Assembly (NCBI GenBank): GCA_965278985.1
Contig: OZ257131.1
Coordinates: 1,240,001 to 1,304,000, forward strand
Source: CAISIP01 sp965278985
Lineage (GTDB): Bacteria; Pseudomonadota; Gammaproteobacteria; Burkholderiales; Burkholderiaceae_C
Direction: 5' to 3'
DNA: 64,000 nt
Shown: positions 9,301 to 18,000 of the stretch, one piece after another
How positions within the stretch are numbered: position 1 is the first letter of the stretch
How the letters are laid out: every line of letters starts with the position of its first letter
Program-made: the position numbers and the translations under genes
The notes under the pieces: generated by a model
What the model saw: the letters and a program-made list of their open reading frames with translations, nothing else
Told to the model about the DNA's origin: nothing
Database searches by the model: none

Positions 9301-11964
9301 CCTGCAATCCAGTCCTACGCCGCCACCGGGCTGCCACCGGGCCTGTCCATCAACGCCACCACCGGCCAGATCTCCGGCATCCCCACCCTGCCTGGCCGCT
9401 TCTCCGCGACGTTGTCGGCCACCAACATCGTCGGCACGGGGACCCTCACGGTGCCTTTCACGGTGGGTGTGCCGGCGCCTGTGGCCTGCGCGATGTCCGT
9501 GCCGCTGAACACACCGACCACGCTGGACCTCGCGACCTGCCTGTTCAACGGCTTCGCGCCCACGGGCGTGAACATCGTGGCCACGGCCGCCCATGGCAAC
9601 ACCGTGGTCAGCGGCACGCAGGTCACCTACACGCCGGTCCACAACTACTTCGGTGGCGACAGCTTCAGCTTCGTGGGCTTCGGCGCGGGCGGTACGTCTC
9701 CACAGGGCGCGGTCACCATCACCATCACGGGGCGGCCCGACCCCACGGCGGACCCGGTGGTGACGGCGGTGCTGGCGGCGCAGGCCGAGTCGTCGCAGCG
9801 TTTTTCGCGTGCGCAGATCTCCAACTTCCAGCGCCGCATGGAGTCCCTGCACCGCGGTGCGGGCCGTGAAGCGGCGCCGGCTCCCAGCCTGCAGCGCGTG
9901 GCACCGCTGCAGGAGGGTGACGGCTTCGCGGTCCCCGCGTCCACGGCGCTGCCAGCAGCCCGCAACCCTGGCGCAACTCCGCTTTTTGGTGCGGTTGGGG
10001 GTGCCGGAGCCAGCGCGGGGAGCGGTACCGTGGGCAACGCATCCGGCGTGCCGATGGGCTGGACCAACGGCGGCATGGCCCTGCCGCGCAACAGCACCCA
10101 GCAACAGCAGGCCGATGCGCAGGTGCAGGCCCAGGTGCTGGACGCACTGGCCGCTGGCGCCGGCCTCAAGGCCGTGCCTTTCGCCGATGGCCTGCTGGCC
10201 CTGGCGCGCAACCGTTCGCTGAACCTCGCGGGCCTGGCACCCGGCCTGGGCCTCAATGCCAATCCGCCGTCGGACAACGGTGGCACCAGCTATTGGGTCG
10301 AAGGCGTGGTGAGCTTCGGCACGCGCGACGGCAGCGGTGGGATGCGCGGCTCGGAGTTCAGCTCGGACGGCATCACGGTGGGCGTGGACAAGCGCTTCAA
10401 CGACACCTGGGCCGCGGGCATGGGCATCGGCTACGCACGCGACCACACCCGCATCGGTGACGACGGCTCCGGCAACCGGTCGCGGGGGTATTCCGTGGCG
10501 GTATACGGCAGCTACCAGGTGGCCGCCAACACCTACCTCGACGGCCTGCTGGGCGTGGGCGCACTCGATTTCGACACCACGCGGTATGTCGCGCCCATCA
10601 ACGACTTCGCCCTGGGCCAGCGCAAGGGCACGCAGTTCTTCGGGTCGCTCACGGCCAGCTACGAGATCCGGGAGGGCAACACGCTGGTGTCGCCGTATGG
10701 CCGCGTGGATTTCTCGGCCAATCGCCTTCAGACTGCGTCCGAGACCGGTGCCGGGTCCTACGCGCTGACCTACTTCGGCCAGACCTCCAGGTCACTGCAG
10801 GCGGCGCTCGGCGTGCGCGGCGAGGCCATCCACCCGGTGAGCTTCGGGTACGTCACGCCGTCGTTGCGCGCCGAGCTGCGGCACGAGTTCCGCGGCGAAG
10901 GCCAGGCATTCATCGGTTATGCCGACCAGCTCGGCGGCACGCGGTACGCCGTGGCGCCGGGGGGCAATGCGCGCAACACCTTGATGTTCGGCATCGGCAG
11001 CGACTTCCTGTTCCGCGACGGCCTGAGCCTGTCGGTCGAATACCAGCTGAGCCAGTCCTTCGCAAAGGACTCCAGCTACGCATTGCGCCTCCGACTGACC
11101 AAGGACTTCGACGTGCGCGGGTTGCCGCGCCTGGCCAATGCCGACACGCAGCTGAGCAGCGGCCCGCTGAACCTGCAGGTCGAGGCGGGTTACCTGCACG
11201 ACGACAACGTCACCCGTGCCAAGAGCGGGCCGGACCGCCGCGGCGATGACATCTACAGCGTCAATGTCAGCCGCCGCGCGGGCATCGGCCTGTCCGAGAC
11301 CTCGCGCCTGCTGCTGACCGGCACGCTCACGGGCGAGAAATTCCGCGCCTACAACGGCCTGAGCAACCTCGCGGCCACGGGCGAGGCGGAAGTCCAGTAC
11401 CGCGGCTCGGCCGAGTTCGACGAACCCACGCTGGGCGCCTTCGCGCGGGTGTCGGCGCTGGGCTTCGAGAGCACGTTGCGCGACGGCTGGCGCGCGTCGC
11501 TGGGCGTGTCGGCGCAGATGGCGGCCACCGATCGCATCAACCTCTTCGGCGCGCTGTCGGCCAACTGGCGCGATGCGCGCAGCAAGGTCTTCAGCACCAA
11601 GGACGTGTCGGCGCGCTTCAACGTGGACTACGCGCTCAGCGACACAGGCACGCTGTACCTGGGCACCGAGTTCCGCCGCGGCGACATCGTATCCACGGGC
11701 CGCGCCTCGCTGGAAAACGTGACCGTGGCCGATGTGCTGGTGCAGGACGATGCCTACCGCGGTGGCCAGTTCAACAGCTACCGCTTCGACGGCCGTACCC
11801 TGCTCGCGACGCTGGGCTACAACCTGAGCCTGGGCAACCGCGACTCCATCGATTTCTCGTGGCGCCACATCCGTTCCACGCCGGGCCTGCGGCCGTCCTT
11901 CGTCACGTCGCCGCGCAGCTACATCGCCAACCAGGTGTCGGCGACCTACCTGATGCGGTTCTGA
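6322..11964 (+). CDS. Haem-motif, Ig-repeat autotransporter with two outer-membrane barrels
   Basis: A 1880-residue protein. Order of parts: a signal peptide (about 1-24); a c-type haem-binding motif CRSCH (residues 50-54) in a short cytochrome-like region to about 135; then a run of about nine Ig-like units of some 90 residues (about 233-1053). Each unit carries the He_PIG signature LPPGLxLxxxTGxIxGTPTxSG. Next come a cadherin/Ig-7-like unit, a low-complexity linker, an autotransporter-type barrel (about 1320-1594, starting YWVEGVVSFG) and a second beta-rich part (about 1595-1880, with GYLHDDNV) that looks like a separate barrel and ends LMRF. ATG 6322 gives a clean signal peptide. A TTG at 6307 with GAGG seven bases upstream is an alternative. 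Its stop is 16 bases before a triheme lipoprotein start, so the two are probably one operon. The tandem barrels and the haem motif in a passenger are unusual. A surface redox or adhesion role is inference. Confidence 0.85.
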   Translation: MLRLLRHWLPFLFLVVQASGVGAQTQVAQGEAAYISAANPLALSPNIGSCRSCHLTQNPPNQTQTGTVSSAEQIEHLDASNNFLKIVAAFGPGGVMTNYSGTTPKSSSDSAFRQQAFKLALFIGQYKAPIFDGVPLTMAVRSGVAGTQDFYPRLLADGSGGAAQESGGLAITGSTGNAQSVTTAQVAGTESVAYNVSYQSAANFAGTDTFNLRVTNPAATSGVSKQVTVTSYGITNATYTATTARGAVHTTGSPVYTIASNDGAATFSASVTGPSAQSLSALGLSVDGAGRIVGTVTAAPATYTVALVADIKAATVGAANAGTVTRNLSLTVGGITSATTATFLQDQLIGAPYQITSNVALNANSYTLDVTPPGMSFSTSTGQIGGRPTTSGTYNVTVGATTTGGQAISQALTITITSAGVPVITTTLPAQPAITGTRGTPITARQIDASRPPITPGSYAAAGLAASGLVVDANTGLISGTPTASGDFLLTLSASNASGQGVLMHTIRINPSAVPTINSAATVSTNANQAFAGYQITATNPPLLGFSVVAPSVLPAGMSLNATTGLVSGTPNTSGNVTTVFRATNSVGNSADFPVAFTIVPTAVPAVTLPWSASPTVTGVVGQALSAQVGATNQPILSYSQSGLPPGLSLDPATGAITGTPTQSGDFTVTATATNASGPGTSTPLTIRISPSTVPTVTSAATVSRTVNAASGVVYQITATNPLLTGFAVVGPGSLPPGLTLDTATGAISGSPTASGIFATRVTASNAAGTSMPFALSFNIVPTDLPVVTSGLRASPVATGTVGTALSPTIQVTATNPAITAYGQTGLPAGLGINASTGVISGTPTQSGDFTVTVTATNAAGTGNAAPVTIRILPSTAPVINSASTVTATANSAMAPYQFTATNGPITGYAVVAPSTLPPGLVLDTATGQLSGTPTASGSFSTSFSASNAAGSGAAFVLAFTIQPSGSPTVTSPTFASMAAGSPITPIQVVATNPAIQSYAATGLPPGLSINATTGQISGIPTLPGRFSATLSATNIVGTGTLTVPFTVGVPAPVACAMSVPLNTPTTLDLATCLFNGFAPTGVNIVATAAHGNTVVSGTQVTYTPVHNYFGGDSFSFVGFGAGGTSPQGAVTITITGRPDPTADPVVTAVLAAQAESSQRFSRAQISNFQRRMESLHRGAGREAAPAPSLQRVAPLQEGDGFAVPASTALPAARNPGATPLFGAVGGAGASAGSGTVGNASGVPMGWTNGGMALPRNSTQQQQADAQVQAQVLDALAAGAGLKAVPFADGLLALARNRSLNLAGLAPGLGLNANPPSDNGGTSYWVEGVVSFGTRDGSGGMRGSEFSSDGITVGVDKRFNDTWAAGMGIGYARDHTRIGDDGSGNRSRGYSVAVYGSYQVAANTYLDGLLGVGALDFDTTRYVAPINDFALGQRKGTQFFGSLTASYEIREGNTLVSPYGRVDFSANRLQTASETGAGSYALTYFGQTSRSLQAALGVRGEAIHPVSFGYVTPSLRAELRHEFRGEGQAFIGYADQLGGTRYAVAPGGNARNTLMFGIGSDFLFRDGLSLSVEYQLSQSFAKDSSYALRLRLTKDFDVRGLPRLANADTQLSSGPLNLQVEAGYLHDDNVTRAKSGPDRRGDDIYSVNVSRRAGIGLSETSRLLLTGTLTGEKFRAYNGLSNLAATGEAEVQYRGSAEFDEPTLGAFARVSALGFESTLRDGWRASLGVSAQMAATDRINLFGALSANWRDARSKVFSTKDVSARFNVDYALSDTGTLYLGTEFRRGDIVSTGRASLENVTVADVLVQDDAYRGGQFNSYRFDGRTLLATLGYNLSLGNRDSIDFSWRHIRSTPGLRPSFVTSPRSYIANQVSATYLMRF
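7021..9480 (+). repeat. About nine Ig-like (He_PIG) coding repeats, roughly 270 bp each
   Basis: The translated units recur about every 90 residues and share TGxISGTPTxSGxF followed by ATNxxG. They alternate between two subtypes. One opens with VTSAATVS...YQITATNP and continues FxVVxPxxLPPGL. The other opens with a VTGxVGxAL phrase and continues SYxxxGLPPGL. This suggests growth by duplication of a two-unit block. Confidence 0.75.
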
Positions 11965-11980
11965 AATCAAGGGAATGATC

Positions 11981-14014
11981 ATGCGATTCGGTCTTGGCGC
12001 ATTTCGCGGGCTCCACGGGCTTCGCAGGCTCTGCACCCCGCTCTGCGCTTTGGCGGTGGCCAGCCTGCTGGTGGCCTGTGGCGGCGGTGGAGGCGGCGAG
12101 AGCAGCGGCGGGGATGTCACCCCGGCCGCACCGCGCGCCGATGCCAAGCCCACGGGGCTGGACCGGTTCCTGCTGTTTCCCAACCCGCAGCTGCGCGCAG
12201 ACGGCGTCTTCGAAGTCGCGGCGCCCGAATACGCGGTGGCCTATTACCAGGCGGTGGATCCTGGCAACGCCAAGGACACGGTGGCGAAGTGGAAGGCCGC
12301 CAACAACATCGGCGTGACCACCGCCGGCCATGTGGAGCATTCCGTCACCATCGGCGACCAGCGCGACCTGGGCTACGGCCGGCGCATGACGGCGCACCGC
12401 AGCCCCAACGGTGACATGGCCTTCATCGTCGAGAACTACCTGGTCGGCGCCTATGGGGGCTACACGCCGCTCAACGTGGAAGCCGCGGTGAACCAGGTGG
12501 CGCAGTGGCACATCGGCACCAATGCCATCGAATTCAGCCCGGGCCCGGGCGGTGCGCCCGATGCGCGCTTCGCCAAGTTCTATTCCTTCGACCCTGTCTC
12601 GGGCACGCGCCTGACCACCATCGAGATGGACGGCCGCGGCGACAAGGCCATGCCCACGCCGTGCATCACCTGCCATGGTGGCCGTGGCGACCCGCTCACG
12701 CCGCCCGATGCAAGTGGCAAGCGGCTCTTCCCGCTGGTGATGAACAGCTATTCGCAGCAGCGCGGCGACGTGCAGGCCCAGCTGCATCCCTTCGAGCCCG
12801 CGAGCTTCGACTACGCCAACATCGCCGGTTTCCGCCGCGCGGACCTGGAAGCGAAGATCAAGGAGATCAACAAGATGGTGCTGTGCGCCATGCCGCTGCC
12901 CACCGGCACCACGCCGGTGTTGCCCGAGGACATGTGCCGGCGCGTGGCGACACCGCACGAGTACCAGGGCACGGCGGCACTGCACCTGAAGGACATGTAC
13001 GGCGGCGACGGCCTGCCGAACGCGACCTCGCACGCCGTCGACACCTACGTCGAGCCCAGCTGGACGGCGGCCGGGCAGTCCGACCTGTACCTCAACGTGC
13101 AGGCGCCCAACTGCCGGGTGTGCCACCTGTTGCGCGGCACGGGGGCCCAGTCGGAAATCGACTTCGACACCTTCGCGCATTTCGACGGCTACAAGGACCG
13201 CATCAAGGTGCACATGGTGGACCGCGGCAACATGCCGCTGGCCAAGCTGATCTACGACAAGTACCAGAGCACGCTGGGCATGCTGCAGACCATGGCCACC
13301 TACCTGATGGCGGACCTGCGCAGCATCGGGTTCGCGGCAGGGTTCTCGGATGGCGGTGCGTCGCCGGGGCGCGCCATCGCCGACCCCGGGCCGGGCCGGG
13401 TGGTGCGCCAGGGTGCCACCACGCTGTCCGCGGCCATGAGCCTGTATGCCACCAGCTACCAGTGGAGCCTGCTCAGCGGCCCCGTGGGCGGCGCCACGTT
13501 GGCCAATCCCGCCACGGCGCAGCCGACCTTCACGGCCACGCAGGACGGCACCTATGTGCTGCAGCTGGTCGCCACCGGCAGCACAGGGGCCAGCGCCCCG
13601 GTGCAACTGACGATCGTGGTGAACAACGCGCTGCCCTACGACCCCGCCGCGCTGCGCTTCGCCGACATCAGGGCCACGTTGCAGGACACCACGCCAGGCT
13701 CGGGCCAGTGCACCACCTGCCACCAGCCAGGCGGGGACGGCGCGGTGCTGCCTCCCATCTGGTACGCGGACTACGACCGCGCCGGCACCGGCAATGCGCT
13801 GGACGCCACAAACCGGCACTGGTTCTACACCGAGCTGCGCGGCCGCATCAACTTCACCGACATCGCCGCGAGCCCGCTGCTGCGCAAGCCTTCCAACCAC
13901 CACCACAACGGCGGGCTGCGCGCGGGCTACGACGACACGCTGGTGCCCGGTGCCGCGGGGCGGAAGGACTACGACAAGGTGCTGAACTGGGTGCTGAACG
14001 GCGCGCCGGAGTGA
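11981..14014 (+). CDS. Triheme c-type cytochrome lipoprotein with Ig/PKD-like domain
   Basis: About 677 residues. The N-terminus is a lipoprotein signal with lipobox LVAC (Cys 33) followed by a glycine-rich spacer, so the mature protein is membrane-anchored. Three CxxCH haem-attachment motifs are seen: CITCH (228-232), CRVCH (378-382) and CTTCH (577-581). Between the second and third is an Ig/PKD-like stretch (about 470-545, YQWSLLSGP to VQLTIVV). The start at ATG 11981 is preferred because AAGGGA lies at a normal distance; ATG 11975 is too close to it. It follows the haem-motif autotransporter gene by 16 bases. The pairing suggests electron transfer near the outer membrane or an oxidoreductase partner (inference). 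No known enzyme family was recognised. Confidence 0.85.
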   Translation: MRFGLGAFRGLHGLRRLCTPLCALAVASLLVACGGGGGGESSGGDVTPAAPRADAKPTGLDRFLLFPNPQLRADGVFEVAAPEYAVAYYQAVDPGNAKDTVAKWKAANNIGVTTAGHVEHSVTIGDQRDLGYGRRMTAHRSPNGDMAFIVENYLVGAYGGYTPLNVEAAVNQVAQWHIGTNAIEFSPGPGGAPDARFAKFYSFDPVSGTRLTTIEMDGRGDKAMPTPCITCHGGRGDPLTPPDASGKRLFPLVMNSYSQQRGDVQAQLHPFEPASFDYANIAGFRRADLEAKIKEINKMVLCAMPLPTGTTPVLPEDMCRRVATPHEYQGTAALHLKDMYGGDGLPNATSHAVDTYVEPSWTAAGQSDLYLNVQAPNCRVCHLLRGTGAQSEIDFDTFAHFDGYKDRIKVHMVDRGNMPLAKLIYDKYQSTLGMLQTMATYLMADLRSIGFAAGFSDGGASPGRAIADPGPGRVVRQGATTLSAAMSLYATSYQWSLLSGPVGGATLANPATAQPTFTATQDGTYVLQLVATGSTGASAPVQLTIVVNNALPYDPAALRFADIRATLQDTTPGSGQCTTCHQPGGDGAVLPPIWYADYDRAGTGNALDATNRHWFYTELRGRINFTDIAASPLLRKPSNHHHNGGLRAGYDDTLVPGAAGRKDYDKVLNWVLNGAPE

Positions 14015-14060
14015 GGGGCGCGCCCCCTCGCGCAGCAGAGGGGGGAGCGGCGAAGCCGCT
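14013..14060. terminator. Hairpins between convergent genes
   Basis: Two inverted repeats lie between the convergent lipoprotein and FecR genes: a GC-only palindrome at about 14013-14029, and a clean stem AGCGGC-GAA-GCCGCT at 14046-14060. The T-tract is poor. A role as bidirectional terminator is likely from position but not proven. Confidence 0.45.
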
Positions 14061-14074
14061 TGGGGGGTGCTTTC

Positions 14075-14818
14075 CTAGTACGTCCGGCGAGGACCCGTGT
14101 AGGTGCTGTTCGAGAAATTGAACGGCACCGTGCGGCCTACCAGCGTCTCGATCAGCGACAGCTCCTGGTCCGTGTGGTTGATGAACGGCGCCGGGCGGAC
14201 GTTGTTGCCCGCCGCGCCGTCGGCCACGATGTACAGCGGCTTGTCGTGCCGGGTCGCCACCACGCTCTCGCGGCTGGTCGGATCCGAATTGGCCTCGACT
14301 TCGGTGGCGCCATAACACGTGCAGAAGTACGTCCGTTCCGGGTCCGACTCCACGTAGAAGCCCGTGCCGCGGATGCCGATGGTGGCCGTGGCGGAGGTGA
14401 CCTTCATCGGCGAATTGCGCGACACCGACAGCAGCTTGCCCGTCAGCATGCGCAGGCCGCTGATGACCAGTGAGCTGGCCGCCGACGGGTCAGCCGCTGC
14501 GCTGCTCTCGATCAGCAGCTTGCTCTCGCCGCGCAGGATCATCGAGTGGCTGTTGACCACGAAGACGACCTCGCTGTTCTGGCCGGTCTCCACCGTATCG
14601 CCGGGCTTGATGGGCGTCTCCAGCGTGGCCGTCTGTTCGTTGACCGTGACCTTGCCCGACAGGCCGTAGATCGACTGGCCCGCGGGCAGCTTGGTGGGCC
14701 GGCTGCCGAATATGCCGAAAGTGATGGCCTGGGCGGCTGCGCCGCTGCCCGCGAAGAGGCCTGCCGCGAGGGCACGCACCAGCCATTGCCGGCGAGGGTC
14801 GTCGATGTCGTCTTGCAT
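14075..14818 (-). CDS. FecR-domain protein with possible Tat signal
   Basis: About 247 residues from the ATG complementary to 14816-14818; an upstream ATG at 14896 would add 26 residues. The N-terminus DPRRQWLVRALAAGLF followed by SGAAAQA resembles a twin-arginine export signal. The body contains one FecR domain (about residues 60-165), with ATIGIRGTGF at its end, followed by a CTC motif (FCTCYG). The C-terminus is Asn/Thr-rich. It is convergent with the triheme lipoprotein and divergent from smc. A second FecR-type protein sits in the TPS operon about 10 kb away. The target is unknown. There is no adjacent sigma-factor gene, so the classical anti-sigma role is unlikely. Confidence 0.8.
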   Translation of the reverse strand: MQDDIDDPRRQWLVRALAAGLFAGSGAAAQAITFGIFGSRPTKLPAGQSIYGLSGKVTVNEQTATLETPIKPGDTVETGQNSEVVFVVNSHSMILRGESKLLIESSAAADPSAASSLVISGLRMLTGKLLSVSRNSPMKVTSATATIGIRGTGFYVESDPERTYFCTCYGATEVEANSDPTSRESVVATRHDKPLYIVADGAAGNNVRPAPFINHTDQELSLIETLVGRTVPFNFSNSTYTGPRRTY

Positions 14819-15046
14819 GTGGGAGGGTCCGTTCCGGTCGAGGCCCGAGGCGCTGGAATTGGGGGGTTGCAGGGGGCCCGATACAACCGGTTTCATGCTA
14901 CCACGCACCCCCCGGCGAACACGGCCATTGCAGGGCCCGCAGCCGCGCCAGTGCTGCGCAAACCCCACGAAACGTGAGAATCTGACAAGGTATCATCCCG
15001 GGCATCTCGGCCCCTCGCGCCGGCTGCCCCCGCCAACCAAGCTTTC

Positions 15047-18000
15047 GTGCGCCTCAACTCCATCAAGCTGTCGGGCTTCAAGTCCTTCCCCGAACCCACG
15101 AACTTCCAGCTGCCCGGGCAGCTGGTGGGCGTGGTCGGTCCCAACGGCTGTGGCAAGTCCAACATCATGGACGCGGTGCGCTGGGTGCTGGGCGAGAGCA
15201 AGGCGAGCGAGCTGCGTGGCGAGTCCATGCAGGACGTGATCTTCAACGGCACCACCTCACGCAAGCCCGCCAGCCGCGCCAGCGTGGAGCTGGTGTTCGA
15301 GAATGCCGACCACCGCGCCGGCGGCCAGTGGGGCCAGTTCGCCGAGATCGCTGTCAAGCGCGTGCTCACGCGCGACGGCACCAGCAGCTACTACATCAAC
15401 AACCAGCCCGTGCGCCGGCGCGACGTGCAGGACGTGTTCCTCGGCACCGGGCTGGGCCCGCGCGCCTACGCCATCATCGGCCAGGGCACGATCAGCCGCA
15501 TCATCGAGTCCAAGCCCGAGGAGCTGCGCCTGTTCCTGGAAGAGGCGGCCGGTGTGTCCAAGTACAAGGAGCGCCGCCGCGAGACGGAGAACCGGCTCTC
15601 CGACACCCGCGAGAACCTCACGCGCGTGGAAGACATCCTGCGCGAACTCGGCGCCAACCTGGAGAAGCTGGAGAAGCAGGCCGAGGTCGCGCAGCGCTAC
15701 AAGGCCCTGCAGGCCGACGTGACGCTCAAGCAGCAGCAGCTGTGGGCGCTGAAACTCGGCGAGGCGCGCAACGAGCAGGTCAAGCTCAAGGCCGACGCCG
15801 ACGCCGCCATCAACGCCATGGAAGGCCGCACGGCCGACCTGCGCCGCATCGAGGCCGACCTGGAGGCCGTGCGCCAGGCCCACTATGCGGCAGGTGACCA
15901 GGTCAACCAGGCCCAGGGCCGGCTCTACGAGGCCAGCACCGAGGTGGGGCGGCTGGAGGCCGAGATCCGCTTCGTGGTCGAAGGCCGCCAGCGCGTCGAG
16001 CAGCGCCTGCAGACCCTCAAGGAGCAGGCCGCCCAGTGGGTCAGCCGCCGCCAGGTCGCCGAGGAAGAGATCGCCACGCTGGGCGAGCGCGATGCGCAGG
16101 CGCAGGAAGAAGCGGCCGTGCTCGCCGCGCAGGTGGAAGAGCATGCCCAACAGCTGCCCGAGCTGGAAGAAACGCTGCGCCGCGCGCAGGCCGAATCCAG
16201 CGCCCAGCGCGGCAGCGTGGCCCAGGTGCAGCAGCAGATCCAGGTGCTGGCCGCCGAGCAGCGCAGCGTGGAGGAGCAGTCGCGCCAGGTGCTGAGCCGC
16301 CAGGACCGGCTGCAGGCCGACCAGCGCGCGCTCGATGCGCCTGACGAGGCACTGCTGGAGAGCATGCAGCAGCAGCTCGACGAAGGCCAGGAGGCCGCCA
16401 CCGTGGCCGAGGCGCGCCTGCACGAGCTGCAGGACAGCATTCCCGAACTCGAAGACGCCCGCCGCACGCAGCAGCAGGCAGTGAACACCGACACCGCCAC
16501 GCAGGCCAGCCTGTCGGCGCGGCTCGAAGCGCTCAAGGCGCTGCAGGAGAAGGTCAAGACGGACGGCAAGCTGCAGCCCTGGCTCGCGCGCCACGGCCTG
16601 GAACACCTGGCCGGGCTGTGGAGCCGCATCCATGTGGAGACGGGCTGGGAGAGTGCCCTCGAAGCTGCACTGCGTGAGCGCCTGGGCGCCTTGGAAGTGT
16701 CCCGGCTGGAGATGGTGCGGGCTTTTGCCAACGACGCGCCGCCGGCCCGGCTGAGCTTCTACAGCCCACCCCAGGGGGCAGCCCCGGCAGCCGCCGCGAC
16801 CCTGCCGCGCCTGGCGGACCGCCTGCGGCTGAACGACGCTGGCCAAGGCGCGCTGCTGCGCGACTGGCTGCACGGCTTCTACACCGCTGCTTCTCTGGAC
16901 GAGGCGCTGGCCCAACGCAGCCAGCTGCAGGCCGGCGAGGCGATCTATGTGGCCTCCGGCCATGCGGTCACGGGCAGCAGCGTGAGTTTCTTCGCGCCCG
17001 ACTCCGAGCAGTCCGGCATGCTGGCCCGTGCACAGGAAATCGAGAACCTCGACAAGCAGCTGCGCGCCCAGGCCCTGATCAGCGACCAGTCGCGCCAGGC
17101 GCTGGTGCGCGCCGAGGCTGCCTATGCGGACGCCTCGCAGCGGCTGGTGCAGCAGCGCAAGGAGGCGGCCGACATGCAGAGCCGCGCGCACGCCCTGCAG
17201 GTCGAGACCCTGCGCCTGCGCCAGGCGGCCGAACAGGTGCGCAGCCGCCAGGCCCAACTGGCCGGTGAACTCGACGAACTGCACGAACAGCGCGAAGCCC
17301 TGGAGCATCGCCGCGCCGAGGCCGAAGCCCGCTTCGAAGAGCTGGACATGCAGCTGGCCGACACCCAGGAGCGCCATGCGCAGCTGGAAGAGCGCGTCAT
17401 CGCCGCCGAACGCGCCGTGGCCGATGGCCGTGAGCAGCAGCGCAGCGCCGAGCGTCGCGCGCAGGAGGCCGACTTCGCCCAGCGCAGCCTGCAGGCGCGC
17501 CATGCGGAGCTGTCACGCGCCGTGCAGACGGCCGAACAGCAGGCTGGCGAAATAGCAGCCGAGACCGAGCGCGCCGGCGAGGAACTGGCCCGCCTCAGCG
17601 ACGCCGCGGCCAAGGGCGGATTGCAGGATGCCCTGGCCCTGAAGCTGGAGCGCGAGCAGGACCTGGCCGCCAAGCGCAGCGAATACGACGACCTGACCGC
17701 CAAGCTGCGCGGCAGCGACGAACGCCGCCTGCAGCTGGAACGTGAACTCGACCCGATGCGCCAGCGCATCACCGACCTGCAGCTCAAGGAGCAGGCCGCG
17801 CGCCTGGGTTGCGAGCAGTACCAGCAGCTGCTGGACGATGCCCAAGCGGACGTCGAGGCGCTGACCGTCTCCATCGCGGAGGGCAACGTGCGGCTCGCGG
17901 GGCTGCAGGGTGCCATCGACAGGCTCAACAACGAAGTCGTCGCGCTGGGCGCCGTCAACCTCGCGGCACTCGACGAGCTGGCCACGGCCCGCGAACGCAA

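Noticed and set aside
6288..9869. A 1193-codon overlapping plus-strand frame inside the Ig-repeat gene
   Set aside because: The Ig repeats of the other frame are clearly the real coding sequence; this frame is His/Arg/Gln-rich.
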